NCBI RefSeq assembly: GCF_900090235.1
Contig: NZ_LT607750.1
Span: 6,405,501-6,469,500 of the forward strand
Direction: 5' to 3'
Length of the DNA stretch: 64,000 nt
Source: Micromonospora echinaurantiaca
Lineage (GTDB): Bacteria; Actinomycetota; Actinomycetes; Mycobacteriales; Micromonosporaceae
Under the pieces are notes generated by a model, which saw only the letters and a program-made list of their open reading frames with translations, did no database searches and was not told where the DNA came from. This document shows positions 43,284 to 51,843 of this stretch, one piece after another (within the stretch, counting starts at the first letter, position 1; each line of letters starts with the position of its first letter). The translations under genes were made by a program, and so were the position numbers.

Positions 43284-43964
43284 TCAGGAGGTGGCGGCGG
43301 TCATCGTCGCGGCGGTCGCGGCCGAGGTGATCACCATCAGCACGGCGGCCTCGGTCTCCTGGAGGGCCTTGCGGGTCGCGGCGGACGCCCAGTCACCGGC
43401 GGCGATCTCGGCCAGCCGGTGCTTCACCCGGTCGCTGGGCAAATCCTGGAAGAGGTGCCGATCCAGCCGGACCGCCCGGGCCAGGCCGATCAGCGCGGCG
43501 GTCCGCGGCTCCACCGGGCCGTCGGCAGCCACCGCGGCGGTCATCCGCTGCCGGGCCCGGGTCTCCGCCGCCGGCTCCGCGCCGGTCTCGGACGGATAGC
43601 GGGTACGCGGGAAGACCCACAGCACCCGGTCCGACTCCCGGCGCAGCACGCCGGCGGTGACCAGCCCGTCCAGCACCTGCTCGGGCAGGTCCCGGGCGAG
43701 CCGGCCGACCCAGTCCTTGGGCCGGCGACGCTTGTCGTCGGCGCCGATCCGGGCCAGTGCGTCGTCGAGTTGCCGCTGACCGAGCGGGGTCGGGTCGGCC
43801 ACCACCAGGCGGTCGTCGACCACTTCGACCCGGCCGGCGAGCGCCAGTTCCAGCAGTAGCGCCCCGGCCAACCCGTGGTCGAGGGCGGGCCGGTTGAGCT
43901 GGAGCGTCCCCTTGTCGTCGTAGGCCAGCAGGGCCAGTTCGTGCGCGAGGGTGAGTTCGGCCAT
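43284..43964 (-). CDS. GPP34 (GOLPH3-like) family protein
   Basis: A 226-residue helical protein: MAELTLAHELALLAYDDKGTLQLNRPALDHGLAGALLLELALAGRVEV (N-terminus), LPEQVLDGLVTAGVLRRESDRVLWVFPRTRYP and LIGLARAVRLDRHLFQDLPSDRVKHRLAEI. This is the GPP34/Vps74 fold, which in eukaryotes binds phosphatidylinositol-4-phosphate. Bacterial members, frequent in actinomycetes, have no established role. ATG 43964 begins the conserved stretch. It is not obviously linked to its neighbours. Confidence 0.85.
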   Translation of the reverse strand: MAELTLAHELALLAYDDKGTLQLNRPALDHGLAGALLLELALAGRVEVVDDRLVVADPTPLGQRQLDDALARIGADDKRRRPKDWVGRLARDLPEQVLDGLVTAGVLRRESDRVLWVFPRTRYPSETGAEPAAETRARQRMTAAVAADGPVEPRTAALIGLARAVRLDRHLFQDLPSDRVKHRLAEIAAGDWASAATRKALQETEAAVLMVITSAATAATMTAATS

Positions 43965-44033
43965 GGCCTCGACGGTAACCCGGTCGGGCCCACTCCACCC
44001 GCGACGCGCGGGTCGTGCCACCACGACCTGCCC

Positions 44034-45404
44034 GTGCGAGAATCGCGCCGAGGTGAGGCGACCATCGACGGCCTGCTCCTGACCACGCTGCTTCCCCTGG
44101 TCGGCTTCCTGCTGCTGACCGGCGGCAACGCGTTCTTCGTCGCGGCCGAGTTCGCCCTGGTCACCGTGGACCGCGCCGAGATCGACCGGCGGGCCGCCGG
44201 CGGTGACGGCCCGGCCGCGACCGTACGGCGGGCGCTGCGCGAGCTCTCCTTCCAGCTCTCCGGCGCGCAGCTCGGCATCACCATCACCGCCCTGCTCACC
44301 GGCTACCTCGCCGAACCCGCGCTGGCCCGGCTCTTCGCGCCGCTGCTGGACCCGATCGCCGGGCCGGCCACCGACCGGCTCACCCCGTTCCTGGCGCTCG
44401 CCCTGGCCACCCTGATCTCCATGCTCTTCGGGGAGCTGGTGCCGAAGAACCTCGCGCTGGCCCGGCCGATGCCCGCGGCGCTGGCCACCGCGGCGCCGAT
44501 GCGGGCCTTCTCGCGCACCTTCGGCTGGCTGATCCGGGGCCTGAACGGCTCGGCGAACCGCCTGGTCCGCGCGTTCGGCATCGAGCCGCAGGAGGAGCTG
44601 GCCAGCGCTCGCTCACCGGAGGAGCTGGGCCTGCTGGCGGCCATCTCGGCCCGGGCCGGTGCGCTGCCGCCGGACACCGCGATGCTGCTGCGCCGCACCA
44701 TCCGCTTCGGTGAGAAGCGGGCGGCCGAGGCGATGACGCCCCGGGTGGACGTGATCGCGCTGCGCGCCACGGCCACGGTGGCCGAGCTGCTCGATCTCGC
44801 CCGGCACACCGGCCGGACCCGGTTCCCGGTCTACGAGGAGACGCTCGACCTGGTCACCGGCGTCGCCGGGGTGTCCGACGCGCTCGGCGTGCCGCCGGAC
44901 CGGCGCGCCTCGACCGCCGTCGGTTCGGTGGCCCGCGAGCCGGTGTACGTGCCGGAGAGCCTCGACCTCGACGGGGTGCTCGCCGCGCTCCGGGCCGCCG
45001 ACGCCGACCTCGCCATCGTGGTCGACGAGTACGGCGGCACGGACGGCGTGGTGACCGTCGAGGACCTGGTGGAGGAGCTGGTCGGCGAGATCGCCGACGA
45101 GTTCGACCCGGCCGCGGTGCCCGACGTCGGGCCGGTCGAGCTGACGGTGCCCGGCGGGGAACGCACGGTGCTGGTCGACGGCGTGCTGCGCTCGGACGAG
45201 CTGGTCGAGCAGACCGGGTTCCGGCTGCCCGAGGGTCCGTACGAGACGCTCGCCGGGTTCCTGATGGCCCGGCTGGGGCACATTCCGGTCGCCGGCGAGA
45301 CGGTCGAGGATTCCGGGTACGAGTTCACCGTCGTGGAGGTGGAGCGGCACCGGATCGAGCAGGTCCGGGTGCTCCGCCCCGAGGATCCGGACGACGATGG
45401 CTGA
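44034..45404 (+). CDS. Hemolysin/CorC-type (CNNM) transporter with CBS pair
   Basis: A 456-residue protein. The DUF21/CNNM transmembrane domain (LLPLVGFLLLTGGNAFFVAAEFALVTVDRAEID ... LSGAQLGITITALLTGYLAEPAL ... FGELVPKNLALARP) is followed by a CBS pair (MTPRVDVIALRATATVAELL; VDEYGGTDGVVTVEDLVEELVGEIADEF) and a CorC_HlyC domain at the C-terminus. Members move Mg2+ or other divalent cations. The start is uncertain: GTG 44034 is the nearest in-frame start to the first helix, without a clear ribosome site. The end overlaps the second CNNM gene by eight bases, so they are co-translated. Confidence 0.88.
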   Translation: MRESRRGEATIDGLLLTTLLPLVGFLLLTGGNAFFVAAEFALVTVDRAEIDRRAAGGDGPAATVRRALRELSFQLSGAQLGITITALLTGYLAEPALARLFAPLLDPIAGPATDRLTPFLALALATLISMLFGELVPKNLALARPMPAALATAAPMRAFSRTFGWLIRGLNGSANRLVRAFGIEPQEELASARSPEELGLLAAISARAGALPPDTAMLLRRTIRFGEKRAAEAMTPRVDVIALRATATVAELLDLARHTGRTRFPVYEETLDLVTGVAGVSDALGVPPDRRASTAVGSVAREPVYVPESLDLDGVLAALRAADADLAIVVDEYGGTDGVVTVEDLVEELVGEIADEFDPAAVPDVGPVELTVPGGERTVLVDGVLRSDELVEQTGFRLPEGPYETLAGFLMARLGHIPVAGETVEDSGYEFTVVEVERHRIEQVRVLRPEDPDDDG

Positions 45405-46398
45405 GCTGCTGGTCACGGTGCTGCTGCTGCTCGGCAACGCGTTTTTCGTGGGCAGCGAGTTCGCCCTGATCGCGTCCCGGCGCACGGTGGTGGAACCGCT
45501 CGCGGCGACCTCCCAGCGGGCCCGGTGGGCGCTCTCCGCGATGAACCAGATCCCGCTGATGATCGCCGGCGCCCAGTTGGGCATCACCATCTGCTCGCTG
45601 GGGCTCGGCGCGATCGCCGAGCCGGCCCTGGCCCACCTGCTGGAGCCGGCGTTCCACGCGCTCGGCCTGCCGGCGCCGGCGGTGCACCCGGTCGCCTTCG
45701 TGCTCGCCCTCGGGATCGTGGTCTTCCTGCACACCGTGGTCGGCGAGATGGTGCCGAAGAACATCACGCTGGCCGGGCCGGAGCCGTCCGCGCTCTGGCT
45801 GGGCCCGGCCATGCTGGCGTTCTGCCTGGCCACCAAGCCGCTGCTGCTGGCCATGAAGTGGGCGTCCCGGCGGGTGCTGCGGCTGTGGCGGATCGAGGCC
45901 ACCGAGGCGGTCAAGACGGTGTTCACCGCCGCGGAACTGGCCGCGCTGGTGTCGCAGGCGCGTACCGAGGGGCTGCTCGACGCCGAGGAGCACGCGCGGA
46001 TCACCGGCGCACTCGCCCTGCACGCCCGGACCGCGGCCGACGCGCTGCGGCCCTGGTCGGCGGTGACCACCGTCGCCGAGGACGTCTCGCCTGCCTCGCT
46101 GGAGGTGCTGGCCACCCGGACCGGCCGGTCCCGGTTCCCGGTGGTGCAGCGCTCCACCCGACGGGTGCTCGGCTTCGTGCACGTCAAGGACGTGCTCGGG
46201 TACGCCGGGGTGAGCCGGCGGGCGCCGGTGCCGGCGGAGGTGTACCGGCCGCTGGCAGTGGTGCCGCCGGAGCGTACGCTCGCCGACCTGCTGCTGGCGA
46301 TGCGACGCGAGCGGCGGCACATGGTGCTGGTGAGCGACGGCCGCCGGCCGCTCGGTGTGGTGACGCTCGACGATGTATTGATGGCAATCGTTGGCTGA
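45397..46398 (+). CDS. Second CNNM transporter, lacking CorC_HlyC domain
   Basis: A 333-residue partner of the preceding protein. It has a DUF21 domain (LLVTVLLLLGNAFFVGSEFALIASRRTVVEPLA ... IAGAQLGITICSLGLGAIAEPAL ... VGEMVPKNITLAGPEP) and a CBS pair ending DGRRPLGVVTLDDVLMAIVG. It stops where the CorC_HlyC domain would begin. Tandem long/short CNNM genes are common in actinobacteria and probably form a heterodimer. ATG 45397 overlaps the upstream stop. Confidence 0.88.
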   Translation: MAELLVTVLLLLGNAFFVGSEFALIASRRTVVEPLAATSQRARWALSAMNQIPLMIAGAQLGITICSLGLGAIAEPALAHLLEPAFHALGLPAPAVHPVAFVLALGIVVFLHTVVGEMVPKNITLAGPEPSALWLGPAMLAFCLATKPLLLAMKWASRRVLRLWRIEATEAVKTVFTAAELAALVSQARTEGLLDAEEHARITGALALHARTAADALRPWSAVTTVAEDVSPASLEVLATRTGRSRFPVVQRSTRRVLGFVHVKDVLGYAGVSRRAPVPAEVYRPLAVVPPERTLADLLLAMRRERRHMVLVSDGRRPLGVVTLDDVLMAIVG

Positions 46399-46457
46399 CG
46401 TGCGCACACCCTTGGTACACAAGCGGTTGCGCAGGCGTGATGTGGACGTTGGTCGCC

Positions 46458-46486
46458 TTGATTCCGCTGCGGCCCTTCCCTAATGT
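46458..46486 (+). promoter_or_regulatory. Promoter of NlpC/P60 gene with structured 5' leader
   Basis: TTGATT (46458-46463) and TAATGT (46481-46486) with 17-bp spacing. The leader of about 80 bases folds a perfect 8-bp hairpin, GCCTCGCC (46513-46520) with GGCGAGGC (46531-46538), before the AAGGAG ribosome site. It does not match the ydaO motif seen at 49979. Confidence 0.6.
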
Positions 46487-46571
46487 GGGGCACCGGCCGC
46501 TGTGGGTCGTCTGCCTCGCCCCTTCCCCTCGGCGAGGCGCCCGGCGGTCGGACGCTAAGGAGTCGGTGCCG

Positions 46572-47576
46572 GTGGCAATCCTGCCCCCCCATCGTCACGC
46601 ACCGGGACGGTCTGCTCGTCCGGGTGGCCTGCGCCGGGCCGCCCACCGTCTGCTCACCCTGGTCGCCGCCGCGGCCGTCGGTGCCGGCCTGCTCGCCGCG
46701 CCGGCGTACGCCGCGCCCTCGGTCGAGGAGATCGAGGCGCAGATCGACAAGCAGTGGGAGCAGTTGGAGCCCACCATCGAGCAGTACAACAAGGTGCGGG
46801 CGCAGCTGAAGAAGAACCGCAGCAAGGCAGCGGACCTGGAGAAGAAGATTCAGCCGTTGGCGCTGGAGAGCGAGCTGGCGATGGACCGGGTGGGCGATCT
46901 CGCCTCCCGCTACTACATCACCGGCCCGTCCCAGGACGTCGCGGCCCTGCTGGTCAGCGCCAAGCCGAGCACGCTCACCGAGCAGCTCACCCTCCTCGAC
47001 CGGCTGGCCGCGCAGGAGCGCAAGCAGATCGAGGGTGTGCTCGCGGTCCGCAAGAAGTACGACGACCAGAAGCAGCAGCTCGAGGCGCTGATCGCGGACC
47101 AGGTCAAGCAGCAGGACGAGCTGGCGACGAAGAAGAAGCACATCGAGGGCGAGGTCAAGCGGCTGGAGAAGATGCTGCCGGTGACCACGGTCAAGACGGA
47201 CCAGTGCCCGACCATCAACGGGGTGGTCAGCGAGAAGGCCCGGATCGCGATCCGGACCGCCTGCGCCCAGGTCGGCAAGCCGTACGTGTGGGGCGCCGAC
47301 GGGCCGAACTCGTTCGACTGCTCCGGCCTGACCCAGTACGCGTACAAGGCGGCCGGGGTCTACCTGACCCACCACACCGGCGCGCAGTGGAACGAGGGCA
47401 AGGCCATCTCGCGCTCCGACGCGCGCCCGGGTGACCTGGTCTTCTTCTTCAGCGACCTGCATCATGTCGGGCTATATCTCGGCAACGACAAGATGGTGCA
47501 CGCGCCACGCGCCGGCAAACCGGTCAACGTCTCCAGCATCAACACCATGCCGGTCGCCGGGTTCCGCCGACCCTGA
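46572..47576 (+). CDS. Secreted NlpC/P60 peptidoglycan endopeptidase with coiled coil
   Basis: A 334-residue RipA/CwlO-like hydrolase. The signal peptide ends ...AAPAYAAPS (about residue 46). A coiled coil from about 48 to 205 (EEIEAQIDKQWEQLEPTIEQYNKVRAQLKK ...) probably autoinhibits. The NlpC/P60 domain is at 215-334 with Cys250 (NSFDCSGLTQ) and His298 (DLHHVGLYLGN). It cleaves D-Glu to diamino-acid bonds in stem peptides. GTG 46572 is preferred to GTG 46566 because AAGGAG is nine bases upstream. It is a paralogue of the gene at 50122. Confidence 0.9.
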   Translation: MAILPPHRHAPGRSARPGGLRRAAHRLLTLVAAAAVGAGLLAAPAYAAPSVEEIEAQIDKQWEQLEPTIEQYNKVRAQLKKNRSKAADLEKKIQPLALESELAMDRVGDLASRYYITGPSQDVAALLVSAKPSTLTEQLTLLDRLAAQERKQIEGVLAVRKKYDDQKQQLEALIADQVKQQDELATKKKHIEGEVKRLEKMLPVTTVKTDQCPTINGVVSEKARIAIRTACAQVGKPYVWGADGPNSFDCSGLTQYAYKAAGVYLTHHTGAQWNEGKAISRSDARPGDLVFFFSDLHHVGLYLGNDKMVHAPRAGKPVNVSSINTMPVAGFRRP

Positions 47577-47593
47577 TCCGGCACCGAGAACGA

Positions 47594-47628
47594 AACGCGG
47601 GCCCCCGGTCTACCCGGGGGCCCGCGTT
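47594..47628. terminator. Bidirectional terminator hairpin
   Basis: A perfect 15-bp stem (AACGCGGGCCCCCGG and complement) with a five-base loop, between convergent hydrolase genes. Confidence 0.9.
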
Positions 47629-47673
47629 CGTGTCGGGCGGCTCGGCGACGAGCCCCGACTCAGGCCGGGCGGC

Positions 47674-49731
47674 TCACCGCGGAGCGCCCACCGGGGACGG
47701 CAGGATCAGCACGTCGTCCAGGTTCACGTAGCCGATCCGGTGACCGAACTGGACCTGCACGTAGCGCAGGTCGCCGCGGATAACCGTCCAGTCGCCCGGG
47801 GACGACCCGTCGAAGGTGACGGCCCGGTAGTACTCGCTCGGCAGGACACCGCCCACCGCGTACCGCTGGCCTGCGGCGAGCGTGTACTGCAACGGGGTGA
47901 TCGCCTGGTACGGCACCCCGGTCGGGTAGGCGTCCCGCTCCGGGTAGCCCCGCCCGTAGACCGGGATGGTGGCCTTGCCGGGCTTCGGCGTCACTACGAA
48001 GCCGGTTGCCCACTTCGCGGTACGCGCCGACGCCGGGTTGTGGAACCAGGCCTTCTGGCCGAGGTACCAGATCGCCGTCCAGTCACCGCGTACCTCGGCC
48101 ACCGCGTACGTCTGGCCGGCCGACGCCCGGGCGCTGTGGTCCGGGACGTACATGGTGCCCGGCGATCCGTCCGGGTGCTCGCCGAGGTCGACGGCGAGCG
48201 GCGCGTCGTGGCTCGGCGCGGTGCGCAGCAGCACCGCCGACGAGCCGCGTAGCGGGCAGGGGTCGGTGACCGGCGGCGGCGGGTTCGGCACCCCCGGGGG
48301 CTGCCGCGAGCAGCCGGTGAACGCCGGCTGGTTGTCGGCGAACTCGGGGTCGATGGTCACCAGCCCGGTGTGCGCCGTGCCGGTGGTCCGGAACGGCGCC
48401 TTGAGCAGGTCGAAGTAGTGCGACCAGTCCCAGTACGGCCCCGGGTCCCAGTGCATCCCGGCGACGGTCGACGGCACGGTGCCCGGGACGTTGTCGTGCC
48501 CGATGATGTGGTGCCGGTCGAGCGGGATGTTGAACCGCAGCGCCAGGTGCCGGACCAGCTTGGCCGAGGTGCGGTACATCGCCTCGGTGTACCAGGTGCC
48601 GTGCCCGGCGAAGCCCTCGTGCTCCAGGCCGATGGACTTGGCGTTGACGTACCAGTTGCCGGCGTGCCAGCCGACGTCCTTGGCCTTGATGTGCTGGGCG
48701 ATGTGGCCGTCCACCGAGCGCAGCGTGTAGTGCCAGCCGACGTAGTCGGCCCGTTTCACCAGGCCGACGCTCGGCCAGAAGTAGCCCTCGGTGTCGTGGA
48801 TGACGATGTACTCGATCTTCTGCTGGGCTGGCCGGTTGCCCAGGTCGTGGTTGCCGTAGTCGCCGGCGCCCGGGCCGTACTTCTCGTACGGGGCCGGGAT
48901 CCACTCGCAGCCGAGGCCGACCGGGCACTCCAGCCCGTCGGGCCGCTCGCCGCGCCGCAGCCCGAGCTGGTGCAGCGTCGAGGTGTCCGGGTTGACCTCC
49001 CGCGCGGCGAGGGTCACCCGGTACCCGTCGTCGGTGGTCCGGCTCGCGCCCTCGCGGAGCTGCCCGTACACCTCGTCGGCGAAGGCGGCTGCGGTGTCCT
49101 CGGCGCCGGCGCCGGAGTAGCGGGCCACCGCGGCGTACCAGGCCGCCGGGTCGCTGGCCGCGTCGACCGGGCCACCCAGTTCCCGCTGGTACGCGGCGAG
49201 CAGCGCCGCTCCGCCACGGATGTTCGCGGTCGGGTCGGAGCGCAGCGCCTCCTCGCTGGCGCCGGTGAGCGCGGCGGCGGCCTGGAGGGTCTGCAGCGCG
49301 GCGTCGCCGAGAGCGGCCGGTGCCAACTCGCTGACGGCGGGCGCGGCGACGGTCAGCGGCCGTGCCTCGTCACCGCGCGGGTCCTCGCCCTCGTCGATGT
49401 GGCCACCGGCGGGCTGGGCGGTGACGTGGGCGGCGTCGGTGAGGTGCATCGGACCGTAGCCGCCACTGGTGCTCGGGTTGCCGGGATGGGTGTCCCAGCG
49501 CGACTCGAGGTACGACACGGCGAGCAGGACGCTCTCCGGCACGCCGAACTCGGCGGCCGCGGCGGCGTACTGCTGCTGCCGGTCGAGGGGCTCGGCGGCG
49601 GCCGGAGCGGCGGTGAACGGGGTGACCGCCAGGGCGAGCGTCGCGGCGGCGGCGAGCAGGGTGCGCCTGCTCCTCGATCTCGTGGATCTCGTGGATCTCG
49701 TGGACCTTGTGGACCTTGTGGACAACTGCAT
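47674..49731 (-). CDS. Secreted peptidoglycan amidase with N-terminal lysozyme-like domain
   Basis: A 685-residue exported enzyme. The signal peptide has a repetitive n-region (five Ser-Thr-Arg units, then RSRSRRTLLAAAATLALAV). Residues about 45-240 resemble a transglycosylase-type domain (YAAAAAEFGVPESVLLAVSYLESRWDTH ... GGYGPMHLTD). Residues about 290-450 are an Amidase_2/PGRP domain with zinc ligands in IVIHDTEG, SIGLEHEGF and HHIIGHDNVPG plus HWDPGPYWDW. The C-terminus has SH3-like repeats. It should cleave between MurNAc and L-Ala and possibly the glycan strand. ATG 49731 has AGGGGG five bases upstream. Confidence 0.88.
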   Translation of the reverse strand: MQLSTRSTRSTRSTRSTRSRSRRTLLAAAATLALAVTPFTAAPAAAEPLDRQQQYAAAAAEFGVPESVLLAVSYLESRWDTHPGNPSTSGGYGPMHLTDAAHVTAQPAGGHIDEGEDPRGDEARPLTVAAPAVSELAPAALGDAALQTLQAAAALTGASEEALRSDPTANIRGGAALLAAYQRELGGPVDAASDPAAWYAAVARYSGAGAEDTAAAFADEVYGQLREGASRTTDDGYRVTLAAREVNPDTSTLHQLGLRRGERPDGLECPVGLGCEWIPAPYEKYGPGAGDYGNHDLGNRPAQQKIEYIVIHDTEGYFWPSVGLVKRADYVGWHYTLRSVDGHIAQHIKAKDVGWHAGNWYVNAKSIGLEHEGFAGHGTWYTEAMYRTSAKLVRHLALRFNIPLDRHHIIGHDNVPGTVPSTVAGMHWDPGPYWDWSHYFDLLKAPFRTTGTAHTGLVTIDPEFADNQPAFTGCSRQPPGVPNPPPPVTDPCPLRGSSAVLLRTAPSHDAPLAVDLGEHPDGSPGTMYVPDHSARASAGQTYAVAEVRGDWTAIWYLGQKAWFHNPASARTAKWATGFVVTPKPGKATIPVYGRGYPERDAYPTGVPYQAITPLQYTLAAGQRYAVGGVLPSEYYRAVTFDGSSPGDWTVIRGDLRYVQVQFGHRIGYVNLDDVLILPSPVGAPR
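49676..49720. repeat. Five 9-bp tandem repeats in amidase signal peptide
   Basis: Three GATCTCGTG then two GACCTTGTG units (plus strand). On the coding strand they are codons for Ser-Thr-Arg, so gain or loss of units keeps the frame. Confidence 0.9.
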
Positions 49732-49895
49732 CGGACCCCCTGGTCAGACGGGTGGACGATGCGGCCACCTTCACCCCGGGCCGGGCCTGTCGTCAATACC
49801 TTTCCATGTATCAACTCCTAAGGAAGAAAACCTTCGACGCGTCCCGGCGAGAACCGTCGATCGCCGGGGCGTACGGAGTGTCACGGCGACACGGG
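49732..49895. other. Divergent upstream region of amidase
   Basis: Contains an AT-rich patch (49793-49830). On the minus strand it has a strong AAGGAG followed by a four-codon ORF (ATG 49807, stop 49795-49793). No gene is seen. Its promoter was not identified with confidence. Confidence 0.35.
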
Positions 49896-49925
49896 TTGCG
49901 GATTGATAACGACCGTCTCTACTCT
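49896..49925 (+). promoter_or_regulatory. Promoter upstream of the c-di-AMP riboswitch
   Basis: TTGCGG (49896-49901) and TACTCT (49920-49925) with an 18-bp spacer. This places the transcript start about 45 bases before the riboswitch. Confidence 0.5.
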
Positions 49926-49978
49926 GGTCATTCGTCGGCCCGGCAACAGGTCCGTCCAACCCGGGCGGTAACGGTCCG

Positions 49979-50100
49979 ACACCGCCGAATCGCTCGCGAG
50001 CGAACCGGGGAACCAGGTAACCCGGGGTGAATCCGCAGCCACTGCGGTAGGGCGTCCCCTTCCCGCCCGAACCCGTCAGCTAACCCGGTAGGCGGTCTGG
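49979..50100 (+). ncRNA. ydaO/yuaA-type cyclic di-AMP riboswitch
   Basis: The sequence follows the actinobacterial ydaO pattern. ACCGCC (49981-49986) pairs with GGCGGT (50091-50096) as closing helix P1. CCGAATC is followed by a perfect small hairpin GCTCGCGAGC. Then come the conserved AACCGGGGAACC, the GGGGTGAATCCGC block with its CCGCAGCC/GCGGTAGGG hairpin, and the 3' signature GAACCCGTCAGCTAACC. The ribosome site AAGGAG lies at 50105-50110. It precedes an NlpC/P60 hydrolase, a known target class of this riboswitch in actinomycetes. Binding of c-di-AMP normally turns expression off. Confidence 0.85.
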
Positions 50101-50121
50101 GAAGAAGGAGTACGGAGCCCG

Positions 50122-51162
50122 GTGGCACACCATGCCCCGCGGCCACCGTCGGCACGGTCGGCGTACGCCGGCCCGGCGACGGCTGCGCCGCGTTCACGCT
50201 GGTCCCGCTTCACCACCGCACTCGCCGCCCTGGTCGGCTTCGCCGCCGTCCTGACCGGCGGCGCCACGGCGGCCCACGCCGAACCCACCGTCGCCGAGAT
50301 CGAGCGCCAGATCGACGAGGACTGGAACAAGCTCGAACCGATCATCGAACGGCACAACGCCACCCGCCAGGACCTGGCCGCCAAGCGGAAGCAGGCCGAC
50401 GCCCTGGCCGCCCAGATCAAACCGCTCCAGGCCCAGGTCGACGAGGCGATGGAGAAGGTCAGCGCGCTGGCCGTCCGCGCCTACAAGGGCGAGAACGTGC
50501 TCACCATCAACGCCCTGCTGGGCAGTCGCTCGCCGGGCGAGGTGGTCGGGCAGCTCGAAATGCTCGACCGGTTCGCCGACCGCCAGCAGCAGGACGTGCG
50601 ACAGGTCGCCGACCTGCGCGACCAACTGGCCGCCAAGAAGGCGCCGCTTGACGAGATGGTCGCCCAGCTCGCCCAGGTCGAGGCGCAGCTGGCGGCGAAG
50701 AAGAAGCAGATCAACGCCGAGATCGACCGGCTGCAGAAGCTGCGGATCAAGGTGTACGGCAACGGCGGCGGCGGGCCGCTGCGTCCCGCCCCCTGCCCGG
50801 CCAGCTATCCGGGCGGCGCGGCGGGGGTGGCGGTCAAGTTCGCCTGCGCCCAGATCGGCAAGCCGTACGTCTGGGGCGCCGAGGGCCCGAACTCGTACGA
50901 CTGTTCCGGGCTGATGCTGGCCGCCTGGGCCAAGGCCGGGGTCTCGCTGCCGCACAACGCCGCGCAGCAGCGCGGAGTCACCAAGACGGTCAGCCGGGGC
51001 GAGCTGCGCCCGGGTGACCTGGTCTTCTACTACGCCGACCTGCACCACGTCGGCATGTACGTCGGCGGCGGCTGGGTGGTGCACGCCTCCCGGGCCGGGG
51101 TGCCGATCAAGATGAAGAAGGTCGACGACGGCCCGATCCACAGCTACGGCAGGCCGGGCTGA
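50122..51162 (+). CDS. Secreted NlpC/P60 peptidoglycan endopeptidase (riboswitch-controlled)
   Basis: A 346-residue paralogue of the protein at 46572. The signal peptide covers about 1-54 (VGFAAVLTGGATAAHAEP). A coiled coil covers 56-210 (VAEIERQIDEDWNKLEPIIERHNATRQDLAAKRKQ ...). The NlpC/P60 domain has Cys261 (NSYDCSGLML) and His309 (DLHHVGMYVGG). GTG 50122 has GGAG five bases upstream. It lies directly behind a c-di-AMP riboswitch, so turgor or osmotic signalling probably sets its level. A terminator follows at 51177. Confidence 0.93.
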   Translation: MAHHAPRPPSARSAYAGPATAAPRSRWSRFTTALAALVGFAAVLTGGATAAHAEPTVAEIERQIDEDWNKLEPIIERHNATRQDLAAKRKQADALAAQIKPLQAQVDEAMEKVSALAVRAYKGENVLTINALLGSRSPGEVVGQLEMLDRFADRQQQDVRQVADLRDQLAAKKAPLDEMVAQLAQVEAQLAAKKKQINAEIDRLQKLRIKVYGNGGGGPLRPAPCPASYPGGAAGVAVKFACAQIGKPYVWGAEGPNSYDCSGLMLAAWAKAGVSLPHNAAQQRGVTKTVSRGELRPGDLVFYYADLHHVGMYVGGGWVVHASRAGVPIKMKKVDDGPIHSYGRPG

Positions 51163-51176
51163 CCGCGTACCACCGA

Positions 51177-51210
51177 AAAGGGCCCGCTCCGGCGTCGGAG
51201 CGGGCCCTTT
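51177..51210. terminator. Bidirectional terminator hairpin
   Basis: A perfect 15-bp stem (AAAGGGCCCGCTCCG and complement) with a four-base loop, ending in TTT on the plus strand. Confidence 0.92.
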
Positions 51211-51219
51211 CCTGCTGCG

Positions 51220-51798
51220 TCAGCGGGTCGGCCAGGTGCGCCACTGCTGCCAGGAGCGGCTCGGCGTCGGGCCGCGCTGCCCCTGGTAGCGGGAGCCGTA
51301 GACGGCCGAGCCGTACGGGTGCTCGGCCGGTGAGGAGAGCCGGAAGATGCAGAGCTGACCGATCTTCATGCCCGGCCAGAGGGTGATCGGCAGGTTCGCC
51401 ACGTTGGAGAGCTCCAGCGTCACGTGGCCGGAGAAGCCCGGGTCGATGAAGCCGGCGGTGGAGTGGGTGAGCAGGCCCAGCCGGCCCAGGCTCGACTTGC
51501 CCTCCAGCCGGCCGGCGAGCTGGTCGCCGAGCGAGATCACCTCGAGCGTGGAGGCGAGCACGAACTCGCCCGGGTGCAGCACGAACGGCTCGCCGTCGGG
51601 CACCTCGACCACCGAGGTCAGCTCGTCCTGCTGCTGCGCCGGGTCGATGTGCGTGTAGAGGTGGTTGTTGAAGACCCGGAACAGCTTGTCCAGGCGTACG
51701 TCGATGCTGGACGGCTGCACCAGCGTGGGCTCGAACGGCTCCAGCGCCAGGGCGCCCGCCTTGATCTCGGAGACCAGGTCGCGGTCGGAGAGCAGCAT
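51220..51798 (-). CDS. dcd: dCTP deaminase
   Basis: A 192-residue trimeric deaminase. [46 protein letters not shown] is the family N-terminus. The active-site block is [36 protein letters not shown], with [19 protein letters not shown] after it. The C-terminal [10 protein letters not shown] flap is present. The actinobacterial enzymes are often bifunctional, turning dCTP into dUMP; I cannot tell here. ATG 51798 lies six bases after a TATGGT -10 box, so it is probably leaderless. Confidence 0.95.
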   Translation of the reverse strand: MLLSDRDLVSEIKAGALALEPFEPTLVQPSSIDVRLDKLFRVFNNHLYTHIDPAQQQDELTSVVEVPDGEPFVLHPGEFVLASTLEVISLGDQLAGRLEGKSSLGRLGLLTHSTAGFIDPGFSGHVTLELSNVANLPITLWPGMKIGQLCIFRLSSPAEHPYGSAVYGSRYQGQRGPTPSRSWQQWRTWPTR

Positions 51799-51804
51799 CG
51801 GAAC

Positions 51805-51810
51805 ACCATA
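51805..51810 (-). promoter_or_regulatory. -10 box of leaderless dcd
   Basis: TATGGT on the minus strand, six bases before ATG 51798. Confidence 0.5.
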
Positions 51811-51843
51811 GCGAAGCCGCCCGGGTGACCTGCGTGTCGGACT

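Noticed and set aside
46399..46571. A second c-di-AMP riboswitch before the NlpC/P60 gene at 46572
   Set aside because: The ydaO consensus blocks (CCGAATC, GGGGTGAATC, ACCCGTCAGCTAACC) are absent; only a simple hairpin is seen.
49793..49807. Four-codon ORF (MERY) after a strong AAGGAG on the minus strand upstream of the amidase
   Set aside because: Too short to support on its own. The ribosome-like site may be part of a promoter element. It is recorded only in the intergenic note.
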